Shown: positions 44,687 through 57,514, numbered from the stretch's first letter. The stretch: DNA of 64,000 nucleotides from Dipylidium caninum (GCA_017562135.1 QEYB01000047.1:1-64000); one strand, 5' to 3'. The notes: a model not told the origin generated them from the letters alone. Program-made: numbers and translations.

Positions 44687-47600
44687 ATGATGGAGGAGAA
44701 CAATGAAGATGTCCCAAAGGTACCCGATACCTCTCCAGAAGGGCCTTCAAGACGTACCTCAGGTTTGTGATGATATACAGCTTATTCTCGACCTAGATAC
44801 GATTTATTTGAAGGTTTTGGTTCCGTCTATTGCTGCCGGTGCCATTATTGGGAAAAATGGAGAGGCTATTGGGCAAATGCAAAAGGAGACTGAAGCGAAA
44901 ATTAAACTGTCGAAATTGAATGACTTTTACCCAGGTTCCTTTTGTATTATCTATTTATAAAATAATCATACCATAGTGTTGCTTACCCCACATTTTAGGT
45001 TCTGTTGAATTTACTTTGACGAATAGTTTTTCAAGATTCGTTTTTTACACGGTGGTATTCATTTCTGTGGGTGTCAAGTTACGTTCCATTCCTAACTTTG
45101 ATTTGTAGTTGATTAGATGTCCGGATATCTTTTATTGATTGTTATTCGATTTCAAGCTGAATTTTCTAGAACCACAGTTTTCTAATGGATAGGGTCTAGT
45201 TTGTGTTCATGTACTTTGATTTATTTTCCATGTACGCACCTTTCTGTCTCCAACTCCACTTTGCCACTATTTAGTATGCCTCACGTTTATCAATGCCTAT
45301 TTCACTATGGTCTCTGAGACCGTTTTCGAGTAATTTTTGTCAATTACTCTTAGCCCATTCCGTCATCCCTTTGTCTTTTGACAACATTTTAAGACCTTGT
45401 CTTTCAACAATGTTTATGATGCACTACTTTTTCTTTGATTCTCTTTTCTCACTTTTCATCCTTTTTCTCACTCTTCTTGTCACTTGTTTTGGTTAGCCTA
45501 TTCAAGTGTGATATTTGTATCCAGGCTTTGTATTGAATATTTGAATGTGCAAATGCTTAAGGTGGGGACGTAACTCTACACCTTAATTGTCTCACGTTAG
45601 AATTCACATTCATCGCGATTTGAAAAGGTGACGAGTTATAGGGACATGATATACCTAATTTTGCATTTGATGAGTCCCATAAGTCAGAGTTATTTCGTCA
45701 CAGGCACCACGGAGCGTGTGTGCTTGATCCAGGGCCCATTAGCTGGTGTGAGGGCGATGCACAACTACATTATGGAACGCATTCTCGAAAAGCCCGAAAT
45801 CTCAGCTCCAGCCGTAACGCCAAGCGGTCACATCGCATTGCCCCAGGCTGCCGAAACTCCAACTCTCGCAGCTCCCGGCTACGCTTTCTGGCCCCTTGCC
45901 GCTGTCTGCCCCACCAGCACGCAACCGACCTCCACCAATCGCCTGCTATGGGAGCGCCATAAGCAGGTTCGTTTTCTCTTTTGTTCTTGATACTTTTCAC
46001 ATTGTTTCAACTCATGCTCCTACTGTGAGCACGTGATGTACTCGCTCTACACACCATAGCGCATGTGTGCATTTGGGTTCTAATGATGTGGGAGGGCTGT
46101 CACTTTCGGCTTAATTTTTATTCACAATGGACGCTCTCTTACACAAAAACTTTTTAGGTGAAAATCCTCGTGCCAAATTGCACTGCAGGTCTGGTTATTG
46201 GTAAACAGGGCAGTTATGTCTCGGAAATCAAGGAGGCTACGGGTGCATTCATTCAAATCTCGCAAAAATCAAAAGACGTTAACCTTCCTGAACGGTGTAT
46301 CACTATTGCCGGTAAAAGCTTATCCGATTCTGCACTGTTTGTTTATTACTTTTGAATTGGCATTTTTCATGATTCTATGCGTTATTGGGTTCATTTCATT
46401 ATTTCCGTCCACACATGTCAGTTTGTATATAAATTGTTTATGACTACTACACAATTTCCAAAAGTTTTGCGCCTGACTGTCAACTGCCTTCTGCATCAGT
46501 TGTTTTCGGTTATTTGGTATGGACGGGTCCAACACAAGTGAAGAATTTCCATATATTACTCTGTCTAATATTGTGGTATATCGTCACAAAGCTCTCGTAC
46601 TTATATTATTGTGGAATTTTGTTTCAATAATTTTCCTGTATAACTATAACGATGAGGACGGCTATTTTAAGAACTATTAGCCATTAGAATTGCTGAGGTG
46701 CAACATACGCGCATAGACGCACCCGGGTGTGAATAACCTTGATAAAGGATGGCCATAATTGGTCCTTTGTTTCGCGTACACGCGGATTCCAGTTAAGAAG
46801 GCATTCTCTATCGCTCCAGGTGAAGCGGATCAGCTACGGGCAGCCGTTGACATGGTGTTAACAAAAATAGCGGAGGATCCGCAGTCAGGTACCTGCCCGA
46901 CCATATCCTACTCTCACGCACAGGGTCCAGTGGCCAGCGCCTACCCCACCGGTTCCCCCTTCGCCTACACCGCACCTCCTCCTACACCGCAGACGCAAAC
47001 CCTCCTACCCTCACGTCACTCCGCTGCCACTGCCGCTATCGTCCGCCAAAAAAGTGAAGGGGGCATCCCCATAACCAGCGCCTACTATCACAACGCTCTT
47101 CAAGCAACGTACTTCGCAGCCGCTGCTGCTGCCGCGGCCGCCGCAGCCGACTATCAACAGCGCCTTGCGGCTGCAGGCTATCACCAGCAACAGCAACACC
47201 GAGGGATGGAAGCAGCACAAAGCGGGGAGGCGTCCGGTGCGAGCAGCAGTCTTGAGAGTGCCGGTGGTGGAGGCGGTTTCGTTAGTCCCCTCACTCCGCC
47301 ATCCGGCGAACAAGAGGCCCCTTCGTTTTACACCACTCCCCTTATACCCGCCAGTCAGATGATCCTCCAATCACCTGGTGCCGCTGCACCTTTTGCACTT
47401 CTACAACCTAACGCTGTAGCAACAGGAGGGGTGTACACCTCCACTACGAGCTTAGAGAGTCCTTTGGATTCCTCTGGATTTCCTCTAATGGGATCGTCTC
47501 CACCCCCACATCCTCCGCCTGCCCCGTCAAGTGGAGTAAATACCTTTGGCGGTGGCGGAGGTGGAGGTGTGTCAGCAACATTTTTTTCTCCCCTTCGTGC

Positions 47601-47952
47601 CTCTTCTCCGCTGTCCACACCGATCAGTACCCCCACGGTGGCGTGGCTACGTTCACGTGGATTCTCAGAGGAGGCTGTGGCTGAAATCACCCATGCTATG
47701 TCCACGCTCTCCGCGCATGGTGTGCTCAATATTGGTGCTGTAGCACCCGCGGAATCGATAATCTTGGCTCCTCCACCGGTTTCGCATCCACCGCCACCGC
47801 CTCAGCTGGCCTCTTCGGCACAAGTTCTTCAACCGTCTACAAATGAAGATACTGAGACTGAGACCGGCGAGGCCGTTGTCTCTGGTGGAACTCACTCGGC
47901 TGGTAAAAACCATGTTTTATTAAATCCATTCCAACAAACCTCTACTTCGTAA
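44687..47952 (+). CDS. NOVA: NOVA/Pasilla-type KH-domain splicing regulator with two KH domains
   Basis: RNA-binding protein expected to recognise YCAY clusters and steer alternative splicing in the nucleus. Exons 44687-44762, 44797-44934, 45704-45966, 46158-46311 and 46820-47952 join in phase, 587 residues. KH1 starts [19 protein letters not shown] and continues [10 protein letters not shown] and [17 protein letters not shown]2 starts [18 protein letters not shown] and ends KIAEDPQSG, followed by the NOVA signature [16 protein letters not shown]. The long last exon encodes a polyalanine run, Gln/His patches, polyglycine and polyproline, then [20 protein letters not shown], matching the NOVA segment before KH3. 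It then stops without any KH3. The first intron is only 34 bases. No KH3 exon was found downstream. Confidence 0.9.
44935..45703 (+). other. NOVA intron 2
   Basis: T-rich intron ending tatttcgtcacag. No microexon or RNA gene is supported. Confidence 0.5.
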
Positions 47953-50792
47953 ATTTGAAAATCTGTTCGTCCCGTCAGCGTAGGCTAATTACAATGCGAA
48001 TTCTCCTATCATTCCGTATCGCTGCACCATTTCTTGCTTTTTCTCAGTTTTGTCAGCAAATTGTCTTTTTTTCTGAAACTTGAAGACATCGCATATCCTT
48101 TTTAGTTTCTGTCAGAATTACCTGCCTCTCCTTCTTTTTTCCCCCTTTTGATCTCCCAAAGGAGATCCCTTTAATAATTGTGTTGCAAGTCAAGGCTCTA
48201 GTAGTAACAATGCGAGAAGTCAAAGCTCTCGAACACAACTTCAGCAGTAAAATTATGTACTTAAATTTCAAGACCTGCGTTCGTGTCCGCGAGATTTCTC
48301 CCCCTCGATGTATCGGTTTGGTTTATCCATTTTCAACTTAAAACGGTGCTTGTGAATCTCCATGTAGCGGAGATTACGGTCTCTCCGAAGGAGACCTTAT
48401 AATCCCCTTTTTCTTATTTCGTATCGATTGTTTGGATTTACCACTTGTATCATTGGATTCAGACAGTAATAAAGATCAAGTGGGAAGGATAATGCGCTGA
48501 TGTTCCTTCTGGCATTTTAAGTGTTACTCATGCTATTGTCCATCTCTTACAGACCCGTGATCGGTGGGAGGGCTGCTACGGGAGAAATGACGCGTGGTGT
48601 GCTTCGAGTGTTGGTCACTTCCCTCGCTCTTTTTCAACCCACGCCCCATCTCCACCGCCAATCCTTCCTTCTGCCCTCACTTTGCGTCTGTTTTCCCTGT
48701 AGAAAGGATCAACTTCTCCCCATCAAGGTCTTTCGTGCTTTCGTGTCTCCTACTCTTTTCTCCCGTTTTTCCTTCCTCGCCCAACGAATCTCTTGTGTGT
48801 ATGTGTGTTTCCCACCAAACTCCTCTTCTTTTCGTATACTCTCTTTTTTCTTGTTTTTGTTTTCTATTTTTCTAGCCGCCTTGAAAGCCGAGGCAATCAC
48901 CACTTAATCACACCTACCCCCTCCCTTCCCTCCGTTAGAGATTTACATCTTTCGAGCATTTGAACATACAATAATTCATCCGAATTTAAAAAGAAAGACA
49001 ATCGATTTTGACGATCTCAGAGGCTGATATTATTTACCTTCTACCGCCTATTCTGTTTTATTGTTCTTTTTTCTTTATTTCTCTGTTCTATTCCTGATCC
49101 CTCGAGCCCACCTCTCCCTTTTCCCCTTATAATCCCAGTTCCCTTCGATTAGTGAGCAATACTGATGGACAGATAACAGAAAGGTGGGATTATATGCACT
49201 CACACACCCTTACGCGCAAAACACAAATGACTTATTTATTTACCTATTGCTGCTACTACTACTACTGACACAAGCTATTTTTGCGGCTCCTGTACCTTGT
49301 GATGATGACGTGGGCGATTGTGGCTATGTAGTGCTGCTCTGGGATTCTCTTGTACCACGGCGAATAGAACTACTACTGCACAGCGGCTTCGTTCTTTTTA
49401 TCCTCCTGTCTATACTACTACGAAGTGTTTGTGAGCATTATAATATCCCTTATACGCCCGCTTTATTTACATGCTTGTTTTGGCCTCTAACCTCGTGTGG
49501 TTTAATAGTTGATTGGATAAAGTGGTAAAGACAGCCAGATGTTGGAGTTCCGGTTGGTAGCGCTAGTGCTGACGTTGATGTGTCGAACTTGGAGCGCGTG
49601 GTTCGGTTTCGGTTTGTACCAAGTGATTGGGCGACTCAGTGGTTCAGTTATGGTGTCTTCTGTGTGGTTGTCCGTGGATTACATTGCTTCACTCGATATG
49701 GCCCCGCGTTCTCTCAAAATGAGTGGGTTATCAGGCATAGCACTGCGATGGTGTGGTGATAAGCTCATCTTGATGTTCAGTCGCCGGTGGGGCGGGCGAG
49801 GGCTCACCCATTTAACTCGTCTCCGATCAAACCCAACTAATGCCACAACAATTTGTGAGATGGGAGAGGTGAGGTTTGTCTCCCCGAGGCATATTCACCA
49901 CCACGCTCCAGTTTATTCTCTCCCCCATTCGATTCATGTAGTAGTCATTTTCTCCCACAATACATCTCTCAAAACATCAATCAATCAACCTCGCCATCTC
50001 CATCTTGGAGTCGCGCCCCGTCATCGGTGACGTTATTTTAAAAGCGTTTTAAAATTCCGCCTCGGGTCGCCCTTCTACTACTTCCGTTGCGTCTCTCTCG
50101 GAGACACAACACGGGGTACTTGAAGAGGGCAGTGTCATCAACCAGGCATTGCCTGCGACTTTCTTTTCGTCAGGAGTTTTTCTTTCGCTTCGAGTTTTTC
50201 ATCGCTTTTCGCATGGGGCCAACTGTCTCCCTGGCAGGCTTGACGGAATGCACGCAAAATAGCCTCTCCCTCTTCAACGACAATTTTATTCTTTACTATG
50301 TCATGTGACCGTGATAAGTTTGGTGGTGGCAACTGTGACAATGGGGGTCGGGCGGGGGAGAAAGGTAATTTGTCACTGGCACAAGAAACGCCTCAAAGAC
50401 CATTGCGGATGTCCCTTCCTACCGTCCCCGTGGTCGAATGTTCGCCCTGATACTGTCATGCTCTTAGTGGCCTGTCTGTCTGTAGATAGGCGACAAAGCC
50501 GATAGTCACTTGTCAGGCGGGTCCTGTCAACATGTGAATGTACTCGACTGAATAGCTTTTCTGTGGCCAGGCTGAGGTGGTCCATTGCACTTTTGAGATT
50601 GACATCACTAACTCAAGTATAATTGCCTGAGTTGCAAGCCTCCTGTGACTTTTCTTCCCTCCATGACTCACCTTGACTCCGTCCATTTTTAGTCCTGTCC
50701 TGGCCTTATTGTCGGGCTGACTGATTGACAATTAGCTCCTCAAGGCTAAGGTGACTTTTCATCCCGGCCGTTTTTGCCTTTTAGCCCGAGTA
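47953..50792. other. 3' flank of NOVA and spacer to the ASB-like gene
   Basis: A poly(A) signal AATAAA lies at 48468-48473, 516 bases after the NOVA stop. Two small perfect hairpins occur before it: GATCTCC/GGAGATC near 48150 and GGTCTC/GAGACC near 48379. Pyrimidine-rich DNA fills 48590-49140, and a (CTA)n patch lies near 49250. Open frames at 49184-49528 and 49539-50030 are not supported as genes. Confidence 0.45.
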
Positions 50793-53409
50793 ATGACGAC
50801 CCGTTCGCTTCTAGACGCAATGCGCTCAAACACATTTGCCTTGGATCAGCTTCAGACCCCCCTCCAACAAGCCCAGTCCGCAGTCTCTCGCGACGACAAT
50901 TTGGCCTTAAAACCGCTGTTAGCACTCTCCACCGCTGAAGGTGGTGGAGGTCCTGTCACCGAATTGGATTTTGTCAATCTGTCAGTGAAGGAGAATCTCC
51001 TCCATGTAAGGCGTCTCCGGTATTGCTTGAACTCCCCCTGTTCTGAGATATACTGAGGCAGTGACCTCAGCCCCAGCTCAATGGCCGGGAATGCCCCGAG
51101 CAGGAGCCACCCTGTGATCCCAGGGGGGGGGGTGACCCAGCTCTTAGCTGGGAGGGCAAGCCCTCCGACTCCGGCGGTCTCCACGAGGAGGCGCCCGGGT
51201 CTGCAACCATGATCCCCGCGGGGAGTCATGCGCGTCGCTAATTAGATGACGGGGCATTTGGCTACCTTAAGAGAGTTATAGTCACTACTAATGGTAGTGA
51301 GGCTGTGGCATTTTGGTTTTACTAGATTTCATTTTTCACCTCATCCATAGAAGGTTACACTCTTTCCTACTACCACAAATATTTCAATCCAAGGTTTAAC
51401 AAACCCTGAACTTTGTCAATCCGTGTAGTCGTTAGGTCGACTCTCACCTCAATGTTGGTGTGCGCCAAACCATTAAGTTCACCGGGTTTTCGTCCTCATT
51501 ACTTCACCCGGAGTCTGCACAAAAAGTGTAAATTATTTTTCTTCAAGTTCTTTCACGCATTCCATGATTCGAGGCGCATGATTCCTCACTCCTGTCTCTT
51601 AGTCTGCTCCAGTTTCCTTTTTTAAAAAGGCGTTCCGGCGAGAGATGACCGGGCAGCTCGACCGAGATAGGCTTTAGCGTTTCCACGGTGCTCTCTCGCC
51701 TATCCGCAATTAGTGTTTACAAATCGCCCTCTCCGGTGGTGTAACTCGCTGTCTCGCACACTACTTAATGAAATGTATTGTAGTCGTTGTGACTTCATTT
51801 GCGGAGAGCCGCTGATAATCTGTAATGGGTTAAACGGAAGTAGTGCGGACTTCTTCTTCTTCTACCAAAAGACAATTTTTGCCTTTTAAACCCTTATTCG
51901 TATCGATGAAAGATTAAATAATGGGGTGTGGAGCCAGAGGTGAACGATTGCATGGAGTGTGTGGGAATGGAGGAGAAGAGATGGGGTTATTGTTAAAAAA
52001 TCCTGATTTATTCGTTCGCTCTCTCCTGCGACATTAACTTCCTAGTAATATGGATTTATCCCGCAGACCCAACTATCACCAGGCGTTTGAGATGATAGGT
52101 GCCTGATCCGGCGAAGTAGGTTTGTGCCCCCCTTTTCCAAGCCTCGTGGGTAACTAATGTGATGCTCCTCTCTCCTTCACGTCTTATTCTCCATCTCTCT
52201 CCTAGTTCGCAGCCCATCAATTGGCCGGTGATTGCGTTCACATGCTAGTGAATGCACCCTACAAGTGGGATCCGCAACGTCGCAATGTGTTGGGTGCTAC
52301 TGCGATGGACCTAGCAATACGCCATCATAACGCCTATCTTCCCGTGGTCTGGCCTCTGGCCTCGGCATCATCCGACATCTATCCAGGCTCACCAACCAAG
52401 GTTACACTAACTGATCTACTTCTGCGTCCGCCGAGCGCACCCCTTTCTCTATTTACAGTGAGTTTTCGACACCTATTTTAGCCAGGAAGTGTCTTGACGG
52501 TACCGGAGATTATTGTTTACTGTGATTAGTCGAAAGGCGTTTCCGACTCCTCGAAATGACGGTTCAAGTTTATAAAGTGTTTCACCTCATCCAACTGTTA
52601 GTTGCTACATGTGAATAAGATGTCTACGAGCATCTCATTTCCGTGGCTGCAGTGGGTTCGGCTTTTAAGCCAAATAAGTAATTGGTTTAATGATCATTTT
52701 CCAGGCTGATTTGGATCCGACTACGGTTTCTTGTTCTTTCCCATAGAGTCAAACTACTAGTGCCCACCTTCTAGTCCATTTCTGCTCCTCCATTTCGGGT
52801 CTCATCCTAGTGGTAGATAGACAGATTTGAGAACTTCGAGACTATATTCTTAAAAACCCACTTCCGAACAGATCATTGGCCTTTTTCAAGAACGCTTCGA
52901 GGATGCCGATTATATGACTACCTCAATAAAATTTCTCTACGAATTGATTCGTTGTACTCCGACGATGCTGGTGGAAGGATGGACGCTGCCCGAGGCTCAA
53001 CGCTGTCCGGAATGCTTGAGCATCGACGATGCCAGTGAACCAATATGTTTAAAAAACTACGACGGAGATTTTGACCTTTCTTCGCGGTACGCCTGCTGGT
53101 TGTGGCATCGTTATCATGCTGACTGTGAGACGTCAAATCACCTCTCTCCGCCCAGTCTCCTTGACTGCTGTCGCGTTGTTATTCGACGAAACATTATGTG
53201 GGCCCTCACGATGAGTGGTGAGTTGTACGTGTTCTCCAACATCCCAACTTCTAGATTCTACTATAGACTATGCCAAGGCATTGAAATCACTCAACCTACC
53301 TCCGCATATGCTGTCATTTCTCTCCTTCCGAGATGTGTGGCCTGTTGTGAATCCCAAGCACAAATTCGAATTTCGACGAGATCGGCAACAGCCTAGGAAT
53401 CTCTATTGA
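50793..53409 (+). CDS. Ankyrin-repeat and SOCS-box (ASB-like) protein
   Basis: Probable substrate adaptor of a Cullin-5/Elongin B-C ubiquitin ligase. Exons 50793-51005, 52206-52457, 52872-53217 and 53255-53409 join in phase, 321 residues. The exon 1/2 join creates an ankyrin-like helix pair, ENLLH/FAAHQLAGDCVHML, followed by LGATAMDLAIRHHN. The C-terminus has a SOCS-box BC motif, SLLDCCRVVIRRNI, and after a 37-base intron the second half LNLPPHMLSFLSFRDV. Middle regions are divergent and cannot be assigned to a named ASB. A good acceptor (tttttgccttttag) ends eight bases before the ATG. Poly(A) signal at 53597. Function is inferred from fold alone. Confidence 0.66.
51040..51260. repeat. GC-rich repeat-like insert in the ASB intron
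   Basis: An abrupt GC-rich block with many short self-complementary runs (for example ccagctcttagctggg and ccccgcggggag) and a run of nine G sits in AT-richer intron DNA. It looks like a SINE-like or retroelement 3' fragment, but no second copy lies in this window to prove it. The remaining intron to 52205 shows nothing else. Confidence 0.4.
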
Positions 53410-53596
53410 CACTCTTATCCCTCTCCACGTCTCTACAATGCTTCTGACGCATTGTGGTTTTATAGTTTGCTTTCTTTCTGTTACTGAGACCCTCTGATTC
53501 TCCTATCTTCCGACCCTTTTTACACGATTTAAGTCATTTTTTCCTTTAGCTTAGAAAAAGGTTGTAAACAAAAAAGACTTGTGCGACGCGACTACA

Positions 53597-53602
53597 AATA
53601 AA
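53597..53602 (+). terminator. Poly(A) signal of the ASB-like gene
   Basis: AATAAA 188 bases after the stop codon. Confidence 0.5.
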
Positions 53603-53940
53603 GTCAACTCTTCCTTTATTTCCTGAAAAAGTACATTTTATGGTTGAAGAGATACAGTTGACTCCGCTCTCTTGGAATATTAGTCTGGAAATACCTTTTC
53701 ATCTACTGTCTACTTTTTTGACCAAGCATTTGTTACTTCATCTTTTTTAGTAGTATCGTATTAGAAGTGCTGGTGGGTGTGGTCAATCAAGGTCGACTCC
53801 ACCTCTCCCCTCCCCAGCCTTTGCGATCATTTATCCCATCTGATTATCAACAAATGCTGAAAGAGTTTCGGAAACACGGAAATATCTCGAGGTGTGAGTA
53901 TTCAACCGCCCAGTCCGTTAGACCTGACCACGGACTTAAT

Positions 53941-54360
53941 CTCGAGAGGCACCTTAGCAGCCTTACTTGACTGCAATCATGCCATTGTTTTGCCCTCGAA
54001 CTCAGAAACCGCGTTCAGGGTAGCGTTTTGAATGAGTGTACATTGACACTAAAACGTCGGTCCTTAACACTTCGTCCAATTGTGAGGTGGGTTGGCATAA
54101 CATGGTCAAAGGTGGCCGTGTCATGTCATCGAGACTGGAATGGTAGTGGATGGAGAGGATGCAGGCCGATGCTGCGACGGTAGCTTGCCCAATCCATGGG
54201 GGGGGGGGGTGGGGGAGGGCGGAAGGAAGCCACTTACCACGCAACGTGACCAATGGTTGAGTCAGGGAAAGGAGTGCTACACATACGACATTGTTTTAGA
54301 ACATTGCAGTTGGCAAATGGGAACTGGGATGGCGATCTGGCAGTCCCACAATTGACCAGT
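53941..54360 (+). repeat. 420-bp dispersed repeat, copy 1 (pairs with 61445-61935)
   Basis: Nearly identical to 61445-61852, from CTCGAGAGGC through GGCGATCTGGCA. It contains a G homopolymer near 54198-54210 whose length and interruptions differ between copies. Copy 2 carries an extra segment of about 80 bases before the shared TTGACCAGTAC. No long open frame or terminal repeats; likely a non-autonomous mobile element. Confidence 0.8.
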
Positions 54361-56556
54361 ACAGAACAACGCCGGAGGCCGCAGGATGTAGGACATGGGA
54401 GGCAGTGGATAGTGGGTGTGGCGGCGGGATACGGTTTGTCCATGAAGCCCATCCCGACTAGCCTAATGGCGATGACCATCCAGAAATTAAAGTATGGAAT
54501 TTCCACGTTTTACGAGAAAGTGCTGTGTAGTGAGCAGCGGCATGGACTACCGCGCATCTCCTCTTCTCCTGGCCTGCCATCATGGCGGTCTCGCCCTGTG
54601 TCAATTCAACGCCTAATTGACACCTCCTCGGAACTGTCCTGTCTCTGACTCGAGATGAAGAAGAGCGAATGATTAAATTAGATAGCGAAAAATTTCGGAG
54701 TGACCTATTAAAATTTTGATAGCGTGGATCCAACTCCGCTTAATCGCTTTGTCTAATCTGATCCGAAGCGGAGAGGCCTTTTCTTTGTATTGCGAAGTGG
54801 CAATCTGTGCAGTTCATCACGGTGAGTAAAAGAAAGGGGCCTTGATTCGTAACCATACTCGCCTCAGGGTTGGGAATAGGATACGGGGATGTGGAAGAGG
54901 AGGCGAATTTGGGGTTTTAGAAAAAAGTCTTCGGGACAAACAGACACCCTCTCTCCGTGTCCTATCCTTGCGGAGAAGTAGAATAGTTCTCGATTAATGG
55001 CCGATCTGAAGGCTGCCGATTATTTTGCATTGGTGGGCGAATGGATCGGTGGGAGGTGGTGCGTCGTCGTGACATCCGTGCCATGATGCCATCTACATTG
55101 GTAACTGGAATCGCTTTTAACACTCTGCTTCCGGTTGGGGCTTTGGTATTGACAGACTACTGCACGCATGTGCTGCTCAGCCGACTGTGCTTATGAGGAT
55201 TGAATGAATCGAGGATGAAATTTTTAAACCGTTGAATTAACATTTGCTGCCAGTCTGTAACTAGTCCTCATAAACTTGCCTCCCAAACATGAGGTATGCA
55301 CTGAGTAGGCCGTTTATTTCTCTCCTCCACTTAGGATAGGCTGGTTCCTTTTTGCTACCTTCCACTCTGCCTGTTCCCTCCTCCGCCTTCTTTTCCACCT
55401 CCCACCGTCACCCCTTTTCCAGCGTTCTTTTTTCCGATAAACGCGCCTTGTCAAGCATGCGACACCCTCGGTTGACTCGTGAGAGAGACAACAGGTGGCC
55501 GAGTGGGGAACTCAATGTTAACCCTAGTGTCCCTCTTCCAACCTTCCTCCCCCTCCCTCTCACACTCGGCTTTCCACCATCCACCTACCATCAAACACAC
55601 ACACACACCCCAACTTCCCCAGTCTGCCTCCGCGTGTGAGTATACCAATCAGAAGAGGACTCTGTCTCCCCTGATTGATTTTCTTTTGAGCTCTACTCAT
55701 TCACAATGTAAGTCGAGGTGGAAGGGCACATTAGACTTAGCAAGAGACACCTATTCTCCCCTCCCTCTCTTTCTCACCCTCACTGCGATTTTTGTGCCAA
55801 ACCCATAGTGCTTCCACACAGAATGCTCATACAGTCTAGATTGTAAGGTCTTCCGCTAAATGCAACTCTCGATTAGCAGTTGTTGGTTTAAAAAGAGCAT
55901 ACTTGTTAGTCTTTTCACTTCTTCTTCTGCCACCGCACCATCACCATCACTGCCGTGGGTTAAGTGGTCTTAGTCCATCCTAAAATGCTCCTTACTTTGC
56001 TGTTGTCGTCATTGGACGGCTCGACGTCAGGCCTGGCAGAACACCGAGAACATTTCGTCGAATGCGGTCATGGCCATGGCCTGACGTGAGAGTCTCGGTT
56101 CAGCATCGCGCGCAGTGTAATTCACGAATATATCCTCTCGACAACTAGTAATGTAAATGGTGGTAATAATGGCCGATGTACCAGTGTTCAGCTTTAGCTC
56201 ATCGTACCAAATCACTCGCTTGTGACCTGTAGGATGTGTCGCTACGTTTTCTGCTTATGAAGGCTAAAGAAGTGAAGTTGCGTTCATTCGGATACAAATG
56301 CAAGAACTTAACAATTCATATGGAGAAAATTTAACTGAGAGTTCGAAGGGGTTGACCAGGAATCGGGGAGGGAAGGTGTCCCTACCCACGGGAAAGCTCA
56401 TTACCGAGTTACGGTTGGAGTTGGCTTTAACCAAACGTTGTTTTTAATTTATTTATTTTTAGGAATCTGTGACAATAAGAAGTGAGGCCTAGACAGACCT
56501 TCGGGCAAAGATGAATGCGACAAATATCAAATAATAATTGTAACGCACCATTCTTG
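54361..56556. other. Spacer between the repeat and foxA
   Basis: Contains pyrimidine-rich stretches near 55340-55620 and a short (CA)n run near 55591-55608. Minus-strand AATAAA at 56448-56457 probably serves foxA. No gene is supported. Confidence 0.45.
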
Positions 56557-57435
56557 CTAAGAATAGTATTCAGGGGGTAACGCTGACAATGGTGTCGGTG
56601 GTGAGGTGGTGGTATTGGTAGTGTTGGTGGAGGAGTCGAAAGACATCACAGAAGTCCACCAGGGCTGCGGATTCCCCAATTGTGGAATTGCAGGACGAGA
56701 CGATGACTGAGGTGGTGGTGGGGGCGGAGGAGATTCATAAAAACACCACCCCTCCTGCCCCCAATTCAGCATCTCTTCATCGCCTCGCCATTGTATCGAT
56801 TGTGGCAATACACCCCCATCTTCCTCTGTCTCCAATTCCACGTCTACAACCTCCTTCTCAGTCGCCTTTTTCAACTCCGACGTATCCGAGGAGGCTGGAC
56901 TCTTCGACTTCTTTTTGCGTTCCATCCGGGCGGCCTCGCGAGCTGGATCTCTAAATCTTTTCTGTCGGCGAAGATGACAACCATTATCGAACATATTGCC
57001 AGAATCTGGATGAAGAGTCCAGAAGGATCCCTTCCCAGGGCGATCCGGACCTCGGGCCACCTTTACGAAGCAGTCATTGAAGGAGAGGGAATGACGAATG
57101 GAATTTTGCCAGCGTTGTTTATTGTGCCGATAGTAGGGAAAGAGGTTGGTGATGAAATCGTAGATCTCCGACAATGTGCACATTCGACTGCGAGAGTACT
57201 GGATAGCCATTGTGATGAGAGAGATATAAGAATAGGGCGGCTTGGAGTGATTTGCCGTGGTGTTGGAGGCCAGTTGGGTTTGAGATGGGGCAGACTCAAG
57301 AGAGCCGTAGGACGTCCAATCCTGTCCCTCGGGCGGTGAACCAGTCCACTCTTGACCCCACGGGGGGATGTTTGTCGAAGGGGCGGAGGAATTGGGCGGT
57401 TCTGGAGCAGTAGGCTGACTCCAAATTTTGTGCAT
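56557..57435 (-). CDS. foxA: FoxA-type forkhead transcription factor
   Basis: Winged-helix transcription factor of the FoxA/HNF3 class. Uninterrupted 292-codon frame. The forkhead domain starts [17 protein letters not shown] and continues [53 protein letters not shown] and [11 protein letters not shown]. The [15 protein letters not shown] ending and recognition helix are those of FoxA. After a basic segment ([10 protein letters not shown]) come acidic, Pro-rich and Ser/Thr-rich stretches ending LPPEYYS. The ATG used is at 57435, but a second frame starting at 57514 reads [20 protein letters not shown] and then [10 protein letters not shown], also protein-like, and would join if one base were lost near 57428. 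In flatworms FoxA is tied to pharynx and endoderm; tapeworms have no gut, so the role here is open. Confidence 0.92.
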   Translation of the reverse strand: MHKIWSQPTAPEPPNSSAPSTNIPPWGQEWTGSPPEGQDWTSYGSLESAPSQTQLASNTTANHSKPPYSYISLITMAIQYSRSRMCTLSEIYDFITNLFPYYRHNKQRWQNSIRHSLSFNDCFVKVARGPDRPGKGSFWTLHPDSGNMFDNGCHLRRQKRFRDPAREAARMERKKKSKSPASSDTSELKKATEKEVVDVELETEEDGGVLPQSIQWRGDEEMLNWGQEGWCFYESPPPPPPPQSSSRPAIPQLGNPQPWWTSVMSFDSSTNTTNTTTSPPTPLSALPPEYYS

Positions 57436-57514
57436 ACTCCGGATAGGATATCGACGTCTGTTGTGGTAAATGTGGTAACTGAGCCTGTTCCTGACTTGAG
57501 GAGCCGGAAAACAT

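Noticed and set aside
48521..50030. Several open frames of 110-160 codons between NOVA and the ASB gene
   Set aside because: They lie in pyrimidine-rich or microsatellite-like DNA and show biased Phe/Leu/Ser composition without motifs.
53941..54360. 83-131 codon frames inside the 420-bp repeat
   Set aside because: The frames are not conserved between the two copies; indels in the G run and elsewhere change them.
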